Shown: piece after piece, positions 18,147 to 26,808 of the stretch
How the letters are laid out: each line of letters begins with the position of its first letter
How positions within the stretch are numbered: the stretch's first letter is position 1
The notes under the pieces: model-generated
What the model was told of the DNA's origin: nothing
What the model saw: only the letters and a program-made list of their open reading frames with translations
The model's database searches: none
Translations under genes and position numbers: made by a program
From: VAZQ01 sp963771845
GTDB lineage: Bacteria > Pseudomonadota > Alphaproteobacteria > Rhizobiales > Xanthobacteraceae
DNA length: 64,000 nucleotides
Direction: 5' to 3'
Assembly (NCBI GenBank): GCA_963771845.1
Contig: CAVYVC010000036.1
Location: 62,001 to 126,000, forward strand

Positions 18147-18533
18147 ATTCAATCGACCCCAGCAAAGAGGACGGGCGATGCGGGGCGTTACACCCGCTCT
18201 TTCGGCTTGGCGGCGCCCGTTTGTATCGCCGCCTTTGGTGGAGAGTGGAAAGCCTACTGCGTCACCGCAGCGATCGCCCGCAACTCAATATCAACAAGGC
18301 ACAAATCAAGAAGGCCCAGGGCTACGTGAGCGGGCTGGGCCTCCGTTGGGGTAGCTTGCTGCTACCACGTGCTGACCTGTGCAGGTCAGGCCATCTGGGT
18401 TCGGCATGGCCTCTTCTGTCCTGCCGTTCCCGATTGACACCTACGCCCAAACCGCAGCTGTTGCAAGCGGGGGATTCCAGTTGCCCGGCTAATCGCAGGA
18501 CCAATCCACGTGTCGCCCTCGCGCGGGAACTCT
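18147..18533. other. Intergenic region with three consecutive stem-loops, no gene recognised
   Basis: A short frame from ATG 18178 (MRGVTPALSAWRRP) has no recognisable family and I do not call it. From 18313 to 18389 three stem-loops follow each other: 18313-18341 (GGCCCAG/CTGGGCC), 18350-18366 (GGTAGC/GCTACC) and 18372-18389 (CTGACCTG/CAGGTCAG with only two bases between). The order is compatible with a structured RNA or a composite terminator between the convergent adaptor and copper-chaperone genes. Confidence 0.5.
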
Positions 18534-19041
18534 TTAGTGCCCCTGCATCTGCATCCCCGGCATAGAGTCCTTCCCTGCGGGTGTGGCGCCCATCGCAAGC
18601 ACGTCGTACTCGACGTTGAGTTTCCCTGCCTTTTCAAAAACGAGTGTCGCGTTGACATGGTCGCCGGCAGCAAGGGGTTTCTTCAAGCCCACGAACATCA
18701 CATGGAACGAGCCGGGTTTGAGCTCGACCGTCTCTCCGGGTTTGATTTCCAGGCCTTCTTTAAGCAGCCGCATCTTCGCCACGCCGTTTTCCATCTTCAT
18801 CTCGTGAACTTCGAACGCCGAAGCGGCATCGCTGGTGCCGCTCACAAGCCGGTCCGGCGACGTCCCGGTGTTGGTGATTTTCATGTAGCCGGCTGCAACG
18901 CTTGCTCCTTTCGGAGTGGCGCGCGACCACGGGTCAATGATGTCGAGGGAGCCCGCCTTATAATCGCGCGCTTGTGCGATGGCGGTGCCCAGGGGGACGC
19001 AAGCCAATAATGCAACGGCATAAACAACCGCTCGAACTCAT
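18534..19041 (-). CDS. PCu(A)C-type periplasmic copper chaperone, likely frameshifted in the signal peptide
   Basis: The mature domain contains IIDPWSRATPKGASVAAGYM, VHEMKMENGVAKMR and FHVMF. These give the family copper site His/Met...Met...His-x-Met (here EVHEM, KMR and SFHVM). A second Met/His tail follows (SMPGMQMQGH). The family hands Cu(I) to the CuA site of cytochrome oxidase in the periplasm. In the open frame the only possible start is TTG 19007, giving a truncated, uncharged leader. ATG 19041 has a good AGAGGA six bases upstream but is out of frame by exactly one base; removing one base before 19007 yields a normal leader ending GTAIAQA. It lies near RND genes, suggesting copper handling. 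Confidence 0.85.
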
Positions 19042-19144
19042 GGGGAATCCTCTCGCACGGTGACCAGGCTTGCCGGTATATGCGTTCGGCGGGCGATTTC
19101 GACAATACTGATGCGGCCATGAGATTGGAGCAGAGGTCCATCCC

Positions 19145-20641
19145 GTGAAGAAGACAATTGTCGCACCGGACTACTTGCTGGCGCGGCCGCAGGCGCGAAC
19201 CCTCGCCGCGGGATTGGCTTTGGCGATTGTGGAGGGGCGCATCGTGCAGATCGATGAGCCGAACGTCCTGCGCGAACGCTGGCCTCGGGCGCAATTCATC
19301 GCGCTGCCCGGGTGCATTGTCATGCCGGGGCTCGTCAACGCGCACCAGCATGGCCGAGGTTTGAGCCAGATTCAGCTCGGCTATCACGATGATTTCCTCG
19401 AGACCTGGATTGCGAGCCGGCGCGGCCGGGGCGTTCTCGATGCCTATGCGGTCACGCGGCTTGCCGCAGCGCGCATGCTCAGCCAAGGCGTCACAACGAC
19501 AATCCATGCCAACTACAGCTATGGTTCGGGCAATTACGAAGCCGAAGTGCGGGCGCAGCTTCGGGCCTATGACGAGGTCGGCCTGCGCGTGACCATGTGT
19601 GTCGGGGCTCTTGATCGTGGCGCCGTGGTCTATCCGCCCGAAGAGCCCTGTTTCATGGCGGGGCTCCCGGCTGATCTCAGGGATTGGCTTTCACAATCGG
19701 GCGTTGCGGCTTACGCAGGCGGCGCGGACGCGACGATTGCCCTCATGCAGCGCTTGCGCGCGGACTTCGGCGGACATCCGCGGATTCGCCTGTGCTACGG
19801 CCCGGCAGGACCGCAGTGGGTATCGGATGAGCTGATGGCCGCGCTCGCTCGGGACGCCGACAAGAACGGACTTGGCCTCCACCTCCATGCGCTTGAATCG
19901 CCTGCTCAGCGCGCGGCGGCCGGGCGGCTATTTCCGTCGGGCGTTTTTGCGCATCTGCGCAAGCTCGGGGCGCTCCACGAACGCACCGTGATCGCGCACG
20001 GGGTATGGGTGAATGAAGCCGATATCGCGGAATTGGCGCGCGCTGGTGCCAGCGTGGTGCGCAATCCCGGCTGCAACCTGCGCCTGCGCAACGGCATCGC
20101 CCCGCTTGCGCGCTATCTTGCATGCGATGTTCGGGTCGCGATCGGCACTGACAACGCCGCGCTTGATGATGACGAGGATCTGCTCTCGGAACTGCGGCTG
20201 GCAGCCTGTCTCGCCCGTGAGCCTGATTGGAATGGACAGGCGGCTGCGACCACGGACCAGCTCCTGGCCATGGCCACCGTCAACGGCGCCGCGGCCGCCC
20301 AGTTCGCACCCGAAGTAGGCACCCTCGATGTCGGCACGCGTGCCGATCTTGTTGCCATTGCGCTCGAACGTACATGCTCGCCTTACCTCGATGGCGACAT
20401 GCCGCTGCTCGACGCGCTGCTTGCCCGCGTGCAGGGCAGCGATGTGCGGCTTGCCATGGTCGATGGAAGCGTCCGGTATAAAGACGGACAGCTGACCGGG
20501 CTCGATCTTGATGAGATCGAGCAAGCAGCTGCGCTGGCCGCGGGCAAAGCGCGCAGGCCGGCACGTTCCCTTGACCATGAGCGCGCCGTCGCGCTGCACA
20601 GGCACCTGTGCGATCACTACCAACACGCGGCACGACAATGA
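19145..20641 (+). CDS. Amidohydrolase, ATZ/TRZ-chlorohydrolase type
   Basis: A 498-residue cytosolic hydrolase from GTG 19145, with GGAGCAGAGG about eight bases upstream. Metal and catalytic residues are in place: GLVNAHQHGRG (HxH), LGLHLHALES, TVIAHGVWV and AIGTDNAALDDDEDLL. The composite barrel closes with GTRADLVAIAL. This clan deaminates or dechlorinates heterocycles, guanine, cytosine or 5-methylthioadenosine; the substrate here is unknown. The last codon overlaps the next start (ATGA at 20638), so it is translationally coupled to the LOG gene. Confidence 0.9.
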   Translation: MKKTIVAPDYLLARPQARTLAAGLALAIVEGRIVQIDEPNVLRERWPRAQFIALPGCIVMPGLVNAHQHGRGLSQIQLGYHDDFLETWIASRRGRGVLDAYAVTRLAAARMLSQGVTTTIHANYSYGSGNYEAEVRAQLRAYDEVGLRVTMCVGALDRGAVVYPPEEPCFMAGLPADLRDWLSQSGVAAYAGGADATIALMQRLRADFGGHPRIRLCYGPAGPQWVSDELMAALARDADKNGLGLHLHALESPAQRAAAGRLFPSGVFAHLRKLGALHERTVIAHGVWVNEADIAELARAGASVVRNPGCNLRLRNGIAPLARYLACDVRVAIGTDNAALDDDEDLLSELRLAACLAREPDWNGQAAATTDQLLAMATVNGAAAAQFAPEVGTLDVGTRADLVAIALERTCSPYLDGDMPLLDALLARVQGSDVRLAMVDGSVRYKDGQLTGLDLDEIEQAAALAAGKARRPARSLDHERAVALHRHLCDHYQHAARQ

Positions 20642-21633
20642 AAGCGAAGCAGCCGAACAGCAAAGGGCCGCGGATTCCAAAGCCCGCTCATCCCCTAAAG
20701 CGCGAGGAGCCGCTTCCCTGGCAATGTCCGAAACCCCCGGAAGAGGATCCGGGCGCGCTCGCGCGGGTCCAGGCAATTCTCGCAAATCCGAGCTATCGCC
20801 GCGCGGACGCCGATCTCGATTTCCTGGCGCGCGACAGCATGCGCGGTGTCCGGCTGCAGATGGATTTTCTCAAAGCCGATACTCTTCTTGCCGAGCATCA
20901 TATTCGCGATACCATCGTAGTGTTTGGAAGTACCCGCATCTGCGAGCCGGCCGCGGCCCAACGCAAAGTCAACGAGTTGAGCTCAGCGCGTGCGGCAGAG
21001 CCGCAGAACAAGGACATCGCACGTCGCTTGGCGGTCGCCGAGCGTATCCTCGCGAACAGCCGCTACTATGAAATCGCGCGCGTGTTCGGCCGTCTGGTGA
21101 GCGAGACGGGTCAAAACATTGACGGGCAGCACAGAGTAATCGTGACCGGCGGTGGTCCCGGGATCATGGAGGCGGCCAATCGCGGCGCCTTTGATTGCGG
21201 AGCGAAATCCGTCGGTTTCAATATCACTCTGCCGCACGAGCAATATCCCAATCCTTACGTTACTGCGGACCTGTGCTTCAGCTTTCACTACTTCGCCATG
21301 CGCAAGCTGCATTTTCTACTGCGCGCCAAGGCGCTCGTCGCTTTTCCCGGAGGATATGGCACCTTCGACGAGCTGTTTGAGGTCCTCACGCTGGTGCAAA
21401 CGCGCAAGATCAAACCGATCCCGATCGTGCTGGTGGGCGAGAGCTACTGGCAACGTGCCGTGAACCTGGATTTTTTGGTTGCGGAAGGCGTCATAGAGCC
21501 GGAAGACCGGGAGTTATTCTGGTTCGCTGAAACTGCCCAGGAGATTTGGGACGGCATTCTGCACTGGCACGACAGGAGCGGCGAGCCTTTGCATCCCCCA
21601 ACCTTCCCTCCTCCGCTTGCGGGCGAGGGTTAG
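20638..21633 (+). CDS. LOG-family (TIGR00730-like) nucleotide 5'-monophosphate hydrolase homologue
   Basis: About 331 residues from ATG 20638. The Rossmann-like LOG fold is marked by IVVFGSTRICEP, VTGGGPGIMEAANRGA and the catalytic ALVAFPGGYGTFDELFE. Some members release cytokinin bases or hydrolyse purine nucleotide N-glycosidic bonds; others were misnamed lysine decarboxylases. It has a longer N-terminal region (about 80 residues) than minimal LOG proteins. The last 13 residues (HPPTFPPPLAGEG) are encoded by the start of a palindromic repeat, so the original C-terminus was probably shorter or different. Confidence 0.92.
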   Translation: MKAKQPNSKGPRIPKPAHPLKREEPLPWQCPKPPEEDPGALARVQAILANPSYRRADADLDFLARDSMRGVRLQMDFLKADTLLAEHHIRDTIVVFGSTRICEPAAAQRKVNELSSARAAEPQNKDIARRLAVAERILANSRYYEIARVFGRLVSETGQNIDGQHRVIVTGGGPGIMEAANRGAFDCGAKSVGFNITLPHEQYPNPYVTADLCFSFHYFAMRKLHFLLRAKALVAFPGGYGTFDELFEVLTLVQTRKIKPIPIVLVGESYWQRAVNLDFLVAEGVIEPEDRELFWFAETAQEIWDGILHWHDRSGEPLHPPTFPPPLAGEG

Positions 21634-21712
21634 GGTCGGGATGATGCGCGCCAGAGCGCGACCTTTCCCCACCCTTCCCTCCCCCGATTGCGGGGGAGGG
21701 TTAGGGTGGGGG
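21599..21712. repeat. Palindromic repeat pair, CCCTCCC...GGGAGGGTTAGGGT family
   Basis: Two related hairpins follow each other. The first (about 21600-21636) has CCTCCTCCGC/GCGGGCGAGG arms and the second (about 21667-21711) has CCCTCCCCC/GGGGGAGGG arms, both followed by TTAGGGT. They resemble the C/G-rich repeats at 55416-55528 and 56900-57040. The 5' half forms the last codons of the LOG gene. Confidence 0.85.
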
Positions 21713-21731
21713 GCAGCGGGAGACTTTAATC

Positions 21732-23120
21732 TTGAAACTGGCGTTTCACGGAGCCGACCGCAGCGTCACCGGCTCGTGCCATATGATCGAGTGCGCGGGC
21801 AAGAAAATCCTGATCGACTGCGGGATGCATCAAGGCAGCCGCGAGCTGGACGAGGAGAATTCACAGCCCTTCGGCTTTGAGCCCGCCGGCATCGATTATG
21901 TGCTCTTGACCCATGCCCATCTCGATCATTGCGGACGCCTGCCGCTCCTGGCAAAGCGCGGTTTTCGCGGTGAGATCATAACGACGGCAGCCTCGCGGGA
22001 ACTCGCGCGGTTGGTACTGCTCGATGCCGCGCACATGCAGGAGGAGGATACTCGCTCCCGTGGAGATGATGCCGCGCGGCGCGGTACCACCAATGCGCAT
22101 CCGGCGCCACTATATGGCGTCCTCGATGCTCTGAATTGTCTTGATCGTTTTGGACGCACGGCGGTCTACGGTGAGCCGGTGGAGGTCACGGCCGGCGTGC
22201 GCGCCATGTTTCTCAACGCAGGCCACATCCTTGGCTCCGCGAGCATTTTGCTGGAGCTGCGGGAAAGCAGCAAGCAAACAAGCGTGCTGTTCTCGGGCGA
22301 TCTCGGCAAAGCGCAAGGCCCGCTCCTCCCCAGTCCCGCGCAACCGCCGGCAGCGGTCAACGTCGTGATGGAAAGCACGTACGGCGATCGGCTGCACAAG
22401 CCAGCGGGCGCCTCGCTCGAGGAGTTCTATGATGCGGTGATCGATACCTTCAAGCGCGGCGGAAATGTCATTGTCCCAACCTTCGCGTTGGAGCGCCCGC
22501 AGGAGCTGATTTATTTCATTAGTGAGGGTATCGCCCAAGCCCGGCTGACGAAATCGACTCAGGTCTTTCTCGACTCACCCATGGCGATCTCCGCCACGGA
22601 AGTGATGCAGCGTCATCTGGAGGACTTGCAGCCGCAGATCGCCGCCCTGGTTCGAACGGGACGCGATCCTTTTCACCTTCCCGGATTGCATTACACGCGC
22701 GAGCAAGCCCAATCCGTCGCGATCAACAAAATTCCCGGCGGCGCCATCATTATGGCGGGATCGGGAATGGCGACGGGCGGTCGCGTACGGCATCATCTCA
22801 AGCACAACCTCTGGCGTGCGGAAGCGAGCGTGGTCTTCGTCGGCTACGCCGCTGCGGGCACGCTCGCGCGCCGCATCATCGATGGGGCCAAGCAAGTCGA
22901 AGTTCTGGGCGAGCAAATTGCGGTGCGCGCACGCATCTACACTATCAATGGTTTTTCCGGTCACGCAGATCAAGCCGAGCTTATTGCCTGGCACAAGCAG
23001 ACGGCCGCAAGGCGCACGTTCCTCGTTCATGGTGAAGAGCCGGTCATGCAAAAGCTTGCGGCACAACTCGGTGCCGGTACGGTTGAAATGCCGGCGCCGC
23101 ACCAGGAGTTCGAATTGTAG
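21732..23120 (+). CDS. Beta-CASP metallo-beta-lactamase-fold hydrolase (predicted RNase, CPSF-like)
   Basis: A 462-residue protein starting at TTG 21732 (MKLAFHGADRSVTGSC). The metallo-beta-lactamase motifs are complete: LTHAHLDHCGRLP, NAGHILGSAS and LFSGDLGK. The beta-CASP motifs follow: VVMESTYGDR, GGNVIVPTFALERPQE, the PGGAIIMAGSGMATGGRV block, and TINGFSGHADQAEL with a final FLVHGE. The family cleaves RNA (mRNA or pre-rRNA processing) with two zinc ions. The upstream repeat region separates it from the LOG gene, but distance and orientation allow co-transcription. Confidence 0.93.
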   Translation: MKLAFHGADRSVTGSCHMIECAGKKILIDCGMHQGSRELDEENSQPFGFEPAGIDYVLLTHAHLDHCGRLPLLAKRGFRGEIITTAASRELARLVLLDAAHMQEEDTRSRGDDAARRGTTNAHPAPLYGVLDALNCLDRFGRTAVYGEPVEVTAGVRAMFLNAGHILGSASILLELRESSKQTSVLFSGDLGKAQGPLLPSPAQPPAAVNVVMESTYGDRLHKPAGASLEEFYDAVIDTFKRGGNVIVPTFALERPQELIYFISEGIAQARLTKSTQVFLDSPMAISATEVMQRHLEDLQPQIAALVRTGRDPFHLPGLHYTREQAQSVAINKIPGGAIIMAGSGMATGGRVRHHLKHNLWRAEASVVFVGYAAAGTLARRIIDGAKQVEVLGEQIAVRARIYTINGFSGHADQAELIAWHKQTAARRTFLVHGEEPVMQKLAAQLGAGTVEMPAPHQEFEL

Positions 23121-23160
23121 AGGGTGGGTCTATTCGAGCAAAAGCAGAACCCCCTCGGTT

Positions 23161-23275
23161 GTCATGCCCCGCGAAAGCGGGGCACCCAAGTAATCAATTT
23201 CCGAGCCGCTGGGGGCGGCAGCGCAAATTTCACATACACTGTTTACTGGATCACCCGCATTCGCGGGTGACGACG
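23161..23275. repeat. Two intergenic hairpins of a dispersed repeat
   Basis: The first unit (23161-23190) has GCCCCGC GAAA GCGGGGC; the second (23246-23275) has CACCCGC ATTC GCGGGTG. They lie in opposite orientation, with flanking GTCATG and GTGACGACG, the form of a widespread Hyphomicrobiales intergenic element. No T-run follows, so they are not classical terminators. They occupy most of the 255-base gap between the beta-CASP and UbiD genes. Confidence 0.75.
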
Positions 23276-23375
23276 TCCGAGATTTTGCGCATCGCCCTGA
23301 ACACCGGTAGTACTGTTTAGACTCCGTGGTATTAAGAGGAACGCTGGCGCCGCGCTGAGGGGAGGAGCAGCAGTC

Positions 23376-24965
23376 ATGCATAACATTGACATGGAGAAAT
23401 ACCGGTTGCGCCGGTTCGTCGAGTGCCTGATCGACATGGGAGAGGTGGAAATCCACGACCAGCCGGTGGCCTTGACCGATCTCAGCGCTGCCATTGAACG
23501 CACCGACAAGGCGCTGCTGTTCAAGAAGGCGGGGCCGGAGCAGCTCGAAATCGTCGCCAAGACCGCGGGCAACAGAAGGCGTTTGGTGGCGGCTTTCGAA
23601 ACAAGCGAAGACAAGCTCTATGACGAATATTTCAGACGCTTGGCCAACCCGCAGCCGGTCGTGGAAGTGCCTTCCAGCGAGGCGCCGGTGCATGCCGTCG
23701 TGATCACGGGCAAAGACGTCGATCTCACGCGGCTGCCATTTCATCCCCAGCATGCCTGTGACGGCAGCTGCTATCTCAGCTCCGCCATCGACTACACGAT
23801 CGACCCGGCCACAGGCCGGCGCAATGTCGGCTGCCGGCGGCTGAGCCTGCGCAACCGCTATGAAGCTGGAACGAACGTGACCGCGCCCTCCGATCTCAAG
23901 CGCATCTATCAGGCCTGTGTCAGCCGCGGCGAACGGCTGCCGATCACGTTCACGGTTGGCGCTCACCCGCTCGACTTTTTTGCGGCCACGACGCGCCAGG
24001 GCGGCGACGAGCTGCCGTTGGTTGCCTCGTTTCGCGCCGAGCCGGCAGCCGTGGTCAAAAGCCTGACCAATGATATCCGCGTGCCAGCGGATGCCGAGAT
24101 GACGCTCGAAGGCTATCTCGATGAGCGCGGTTACGTGGAGCCGGAAGGCCCCTACGGCGAATACATGGGCTATTACGGCGCGATCCACATGGATCCGGTC
24201 TTCCATTGCAGCGCCGTGACCATGCGCTCCGACGTGCTGCACCACACGCTTCTGCATGGCTCGGCTTTCGTCCTCGACCAGACTGACAGCGCAAACATTT
24301 TCGCCATGCGCACCGAGGCGCAGGCCATGAAGATCCTCAAGGCGACGGTGCGCGAGCCGGTTGCGGTTTATCTGCGTTCGGCCTCCGGCGGAGCAAACAC
24401 GCTGCGGGTCGCGATCAGACAGCGCATGGTGGGCGAGGCGCGCATGGCGATCTCAGCCCTGTTCGGCGGGATCATGCTGCTCAAGCACATCTACGTCTTC
24501 GATGACGATATCGACATCCACAACGAGGCGCAGGTGGAGTGGGCGCTGGGGACCCGCTTCCAGGCCGATGCGGACCTCGTGGTGTTGCAGGGGATGATGG
24601 GGATGACCATGGACCCCTCGCTCAACGGCCGGCGCACCGGGGCGAAGGCCGGGTTTGATTGTACGAAGCCGTTCGGCCGCGACGGCCAGATCCCGCTCAC
24701 GCGGTGCGCTGCCAGGGTATTCAAACACGCGGCGCGATTCCAATCCGTCGAGCAGGCTCTCGCCACGGGACCGATGTTCTATGCCGATATCGTCGAGGCC
24801 ATCGGGAGCGACGATGGCCGCGAGGTCGCCTGCGCGCTCGATCTATTGCGCCAGGACGGCCGGCTGTGCCGTGACCGCGACGGCCGCTATCATCTCGGCC
24901 AATCGCGGCCTGGCGTGACCGGAATCATCGGCGAGCTCTATCCCGATCCCAACGAGGGGACGTAA
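23376..24965 (+). CDS. UbiD-family prenylated-FMN-dependent decarboxylase
   Basis: A 529-residue protein with the UbiD architecture: an N-terminal part (KYRLRRFVECLIDMGEVE), the prFMN-binding middle (CYLSSAIDYTIDPATGRRNVG, RLSLRNRYEA) and the active-site segment RGYVEPEGPYGEYMGYYG, whose Glu residues serve the conserved acid role. Members interconvert aryl or alpha,beta-unsaturated acids and alkenes or phenols. It is longer than E. coli UbiD and carries a C-terminal extension with a winged-helix-like segment (ARFQSVEQALATGPMFYADI). The prFMN synthase UbiX is not in the window. Alternative starts (ATG 23376, ATG 23391) are both plausible. Substrate unknown. Confidence 0.92.
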   Translation: MHNIDMEKYRLRRFVECLIDMGEVEIHDQPVALTDLSAAIERTDKALLFKKAGPEQLEIVAKTAGNRRRLVAAFETSEDKLYDEYFRRLANPQPVVEVPSSEAPVHAVVITGKDVDLTRLPFHPQHACDGSCYLSSAIDYTIDPATGRRNVGCRRLSLRNRYEAGTNVTAPSDLKRIYQACVSRGERLPITFTVGAHPLDFFAATTRQGGDELPLVASFRAEPAAVVKSLTNDIRVPADAEMTLEGYLDERGYVEPEGPYGEYMGYYGAIHMDPVFHCSAVTMRSDVLHHTLLHGSAFVLDQTDSANIFAMRTEAQAMKILKATVREPVAVYLRSASGGANTLRVAIRQRMVGEARMAISALFGGIMLLKHIYVFDDDIDIHNEAQVEWALGTRFQADADLVVLQGMMGMTMDPSLNGRRTGAKAGFDCTKPFGRDGQIPLTRCAARVFKHAARFQSVEQALATGPMFYADIVEAIGSDDGREVACALDLLRQDGRLCRDRDGRYHLGQSRPGVTGIIGELYPDPNEGT

Positions 24966-26492
24966 TCACGCTGGCTTGGCGTCTCCGAATAGTGCAGCCT
25001 TGACCGCATTCTCGCCGGCGTCAGCGCGCTCGCCGTTGTAAGCCATGCTCGGTGACGCCACCGCAATCGAGCTTGCGCCACAATAACGGCAGAATGTATC
25101 GGCACTGCCGATTTCCTCCCGGCACGAGGAGCAGAGCCGCATGGAGGTTGTGGAAGGCGCAGCGGCAGCTGTTCCACAGTGCCTGCAGAATTTGTCTTCG
25201 CGCGAGGTTTCGCCCTGGCAGCTGCTGCAGGTTTGTAAGTTTGATGCACGCGCCTGTGAACTCCCTGACTTTGCTTGCGTGTCTACGGCAATGGCCAGCG
25301 GTGGCGCATCCTGCGGCACCAGGGCCGGTGCGCTTTGTCCAGCAGAGATGCCTTGCGCAACCGCAATGGGAGATGACGCCGGCTGGGCCACAGTTTTACG
25401 GGCTTGAGCGGTTGTTGCTCGCGCCTTCCTGCGCCAGGCCCGCAGCAGCACGGCGGCGGCGATCAGCAGGAGCACCAGGCCCGCGACGGTACGATAGGCC
25501 CAGGTTTCCAGCGTCCGGTTTGCCGCTTCTGCTCGCGCCAATTGTGCTTCTAACCGCGCAAACAAGACCTTCTCTCGTTCGGGAGCGGAGACCTGTTGGG
25601 TCTCAGTGGTGTCGGCGACTGCGGTCTCTGAGACTGGCGCATTTTCAACTTCGGCTTTGGCAATTTCGGTATCGACGCTCGCCTTTTCGGGTTGTGCAGG
25701 CGCAAGCGCGGGCGCAGCTGGTGGCATCTCCGCCGGCGTTGCGTCGGATGCTTGGGCTTGCGTATTGGCTTCGGTTGCGGGTTGCGGCTTTTCCGCTAGG
25801 GGAGTGAATGCAGAAGCATCGACGGTGAGGAATCGGATGTGACCGCGCCCGCCGCGCTCGGCGCTCGCCGCCCAGAGATAGCCTGCTCCGCCATGGATGC
25901 TATAGACCGGGAGCCCGAGCTGCGCCGATCGCCGCAGATCGCCCAAATAGTCGATCAGCAAGCCTTTGCGCGGGCTCTGCCCCGATGCAAGCACTGCAAC
26001 CGCGTCGGCGTCGAGTTGCTCCAGCGCAACCTGGCCCCACGATGCGATGATCCCGCTCGGGAGTCCTTCACGCTGCGGCATTCGCATTTCGCGCGCGCGT
26101 TCACCGAACCTGCCTGAGAGCCTGTTGATCTCGGTCTGAATCTCGTTGCGATCGAAGACCCATGGCCCGACGTAGTGATTGATATAAACCGCTTTTCCAT
26201 CTGCGCCGTGCAGAATTGAGCTGATTGAATCGAATGAGCGGCGCCCCCAGGTACTTTGCTGCCTTTGTGTTCGTTGGCACCGGGTGAATTCGGGAAACAG
26301 TTCACTCGGACTGCATTGATAGCCGCGGGCGGAAGGGCTCTGCGCGTCGAAGCGCGCGCCGAGCGCGAGTCCATCGACCGTGTATGAACTCCGTCCGGCG
26401 CGAGACGCGGATGCATCACTATTTTGAGCAAGTGCGCTGCCGCCGGCCAGAAGCCCAATGATGCAAGCGGAAATGCAGGAACTGCGTACCAT
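24966..26492 (-). CDS. Exported membrane-anchored protein with C-terminal double zinc ribbon
   Basis: A 508-residue protein of unusual layout. A signal peptide (ends GSALAQ) is followed by a periplasmic domain (about 25-240) with CSPSELFPEFTRC and LHGADGKAVYINHYVGPW. Next come an acidic Ala/Pro/Glu linker (240-310), a coiled-coil (KVLFARLEAQLARAEAANRT), one membrane helix (about 336-355) and a basic linker. Two zinc ribbons end the protein: CSSCQGETSREDKFCRHC and CSSCREEIGSADTFCRYC. With one signal and one later membrane helix, the ribbons should face the cytoplasm. Function is unknown; the layout suggests signalling across the inner membrane or assembly of a cytoplasmic partner. Confidence 0.82.
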   Translation of the reverse strand: MVRSSCISACIIGLLAGGSALAQNSDASASRAGRSSYTVDGLALGARFDAQSPSARGYQCSPSELFPEFTRCQRTQRQQSTWGRRSFDSISSILHGADGKAVYINHYVGPWVFDRNEIQTEINRLSGRFGERAREMRMPQREGLPSGIIASWGQVALEQLDADAVAVLASGQSPRKGLLIDYLGDLRRSAQLGLPVYSIHGGAGYLWAASAERGGRGHIRFLTVDASAFTPLAEKPQPATEANTQAQASDATPAEMPPAAPALAPAQPEKASVDTEIAKAEVENAPVSETAVADTTETQQVSAPEREKVLFARLEAQLARAEAANRTLETWAYRTVAGLVLLLIAAAVLLRAWRRKARATTAQARKTVAQPASSPIAVAQGISAGQSAPALVPQDAPPLAIAVDTQAKSGSSQARASNLQTCSSCQGETSREDKFCRHCGTAAAAPSTTSMRLCSSCREEIGSADTFCRYCGASSIAVASPSMAYNGERADAGENAVKAALFGDAKPA

Positions 26493-26808
26493 GATCGCCC
26501 CCTAAGCGGTCCTACCCGTTCTAAGGTTCGATAACGCAGCCGACAAAAGCAAGGCCGTTTCACGCCTAAAATACGGCTTCTGCAACTCCTACCCCGCAAT
26601 TCCGCGGTGCCTGCGGGAAGCGCGATCATTGTTGCGGGTCGCCGGCAGCACACGACGATGCGTGTCTGTTGCGCAAGACGCAAGCCGGTAGCCGGTAGGT
26701 CGGGTCGAGCGCTTTGCGAGACCCAACACCTTCCTGGTCGAAGGGAAGACCTACTCGCTTCTCGCAGGGGTGCAGCATAGGATTCGCGTCAGAAGGTGGA
26801 ACGAGGAC
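26493..26808. other. Intergenic region with a GTTGGGTC-family repeat copy
   Basis: 316 bases without a recognisable gene. 26701-26727 (CGGGTCGAGCGCTTTGCGAGACCC, then AAC) is nearly identical to the arm at 3909-3937. The remainder contains imperfect short repeats (GCCGGTAGCCGGTAGG near 26686). It separates the divergent zinc-ribbon and ABC genes and must hold both promoters, which I could not identify. Confidence 0.7.

Noticed and set aside
18178..18360. Short frame after the RND adaptor (MRGVTPALSAWRRP) as the start of a pump
   Set aside because: It lacks the hydrophobic first helix and any RND motif; homology to CusA/CzcA cannot be supported by eye.
23130..24257. Long open frame on the minus strand opposite the UbiD gene (375 codons)
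   Set aside because: It lacks any recognisable domain, starts with no ribosome site and is the complement of a well-supported conserved gene; long antisense frames are common in high-GC DNA.
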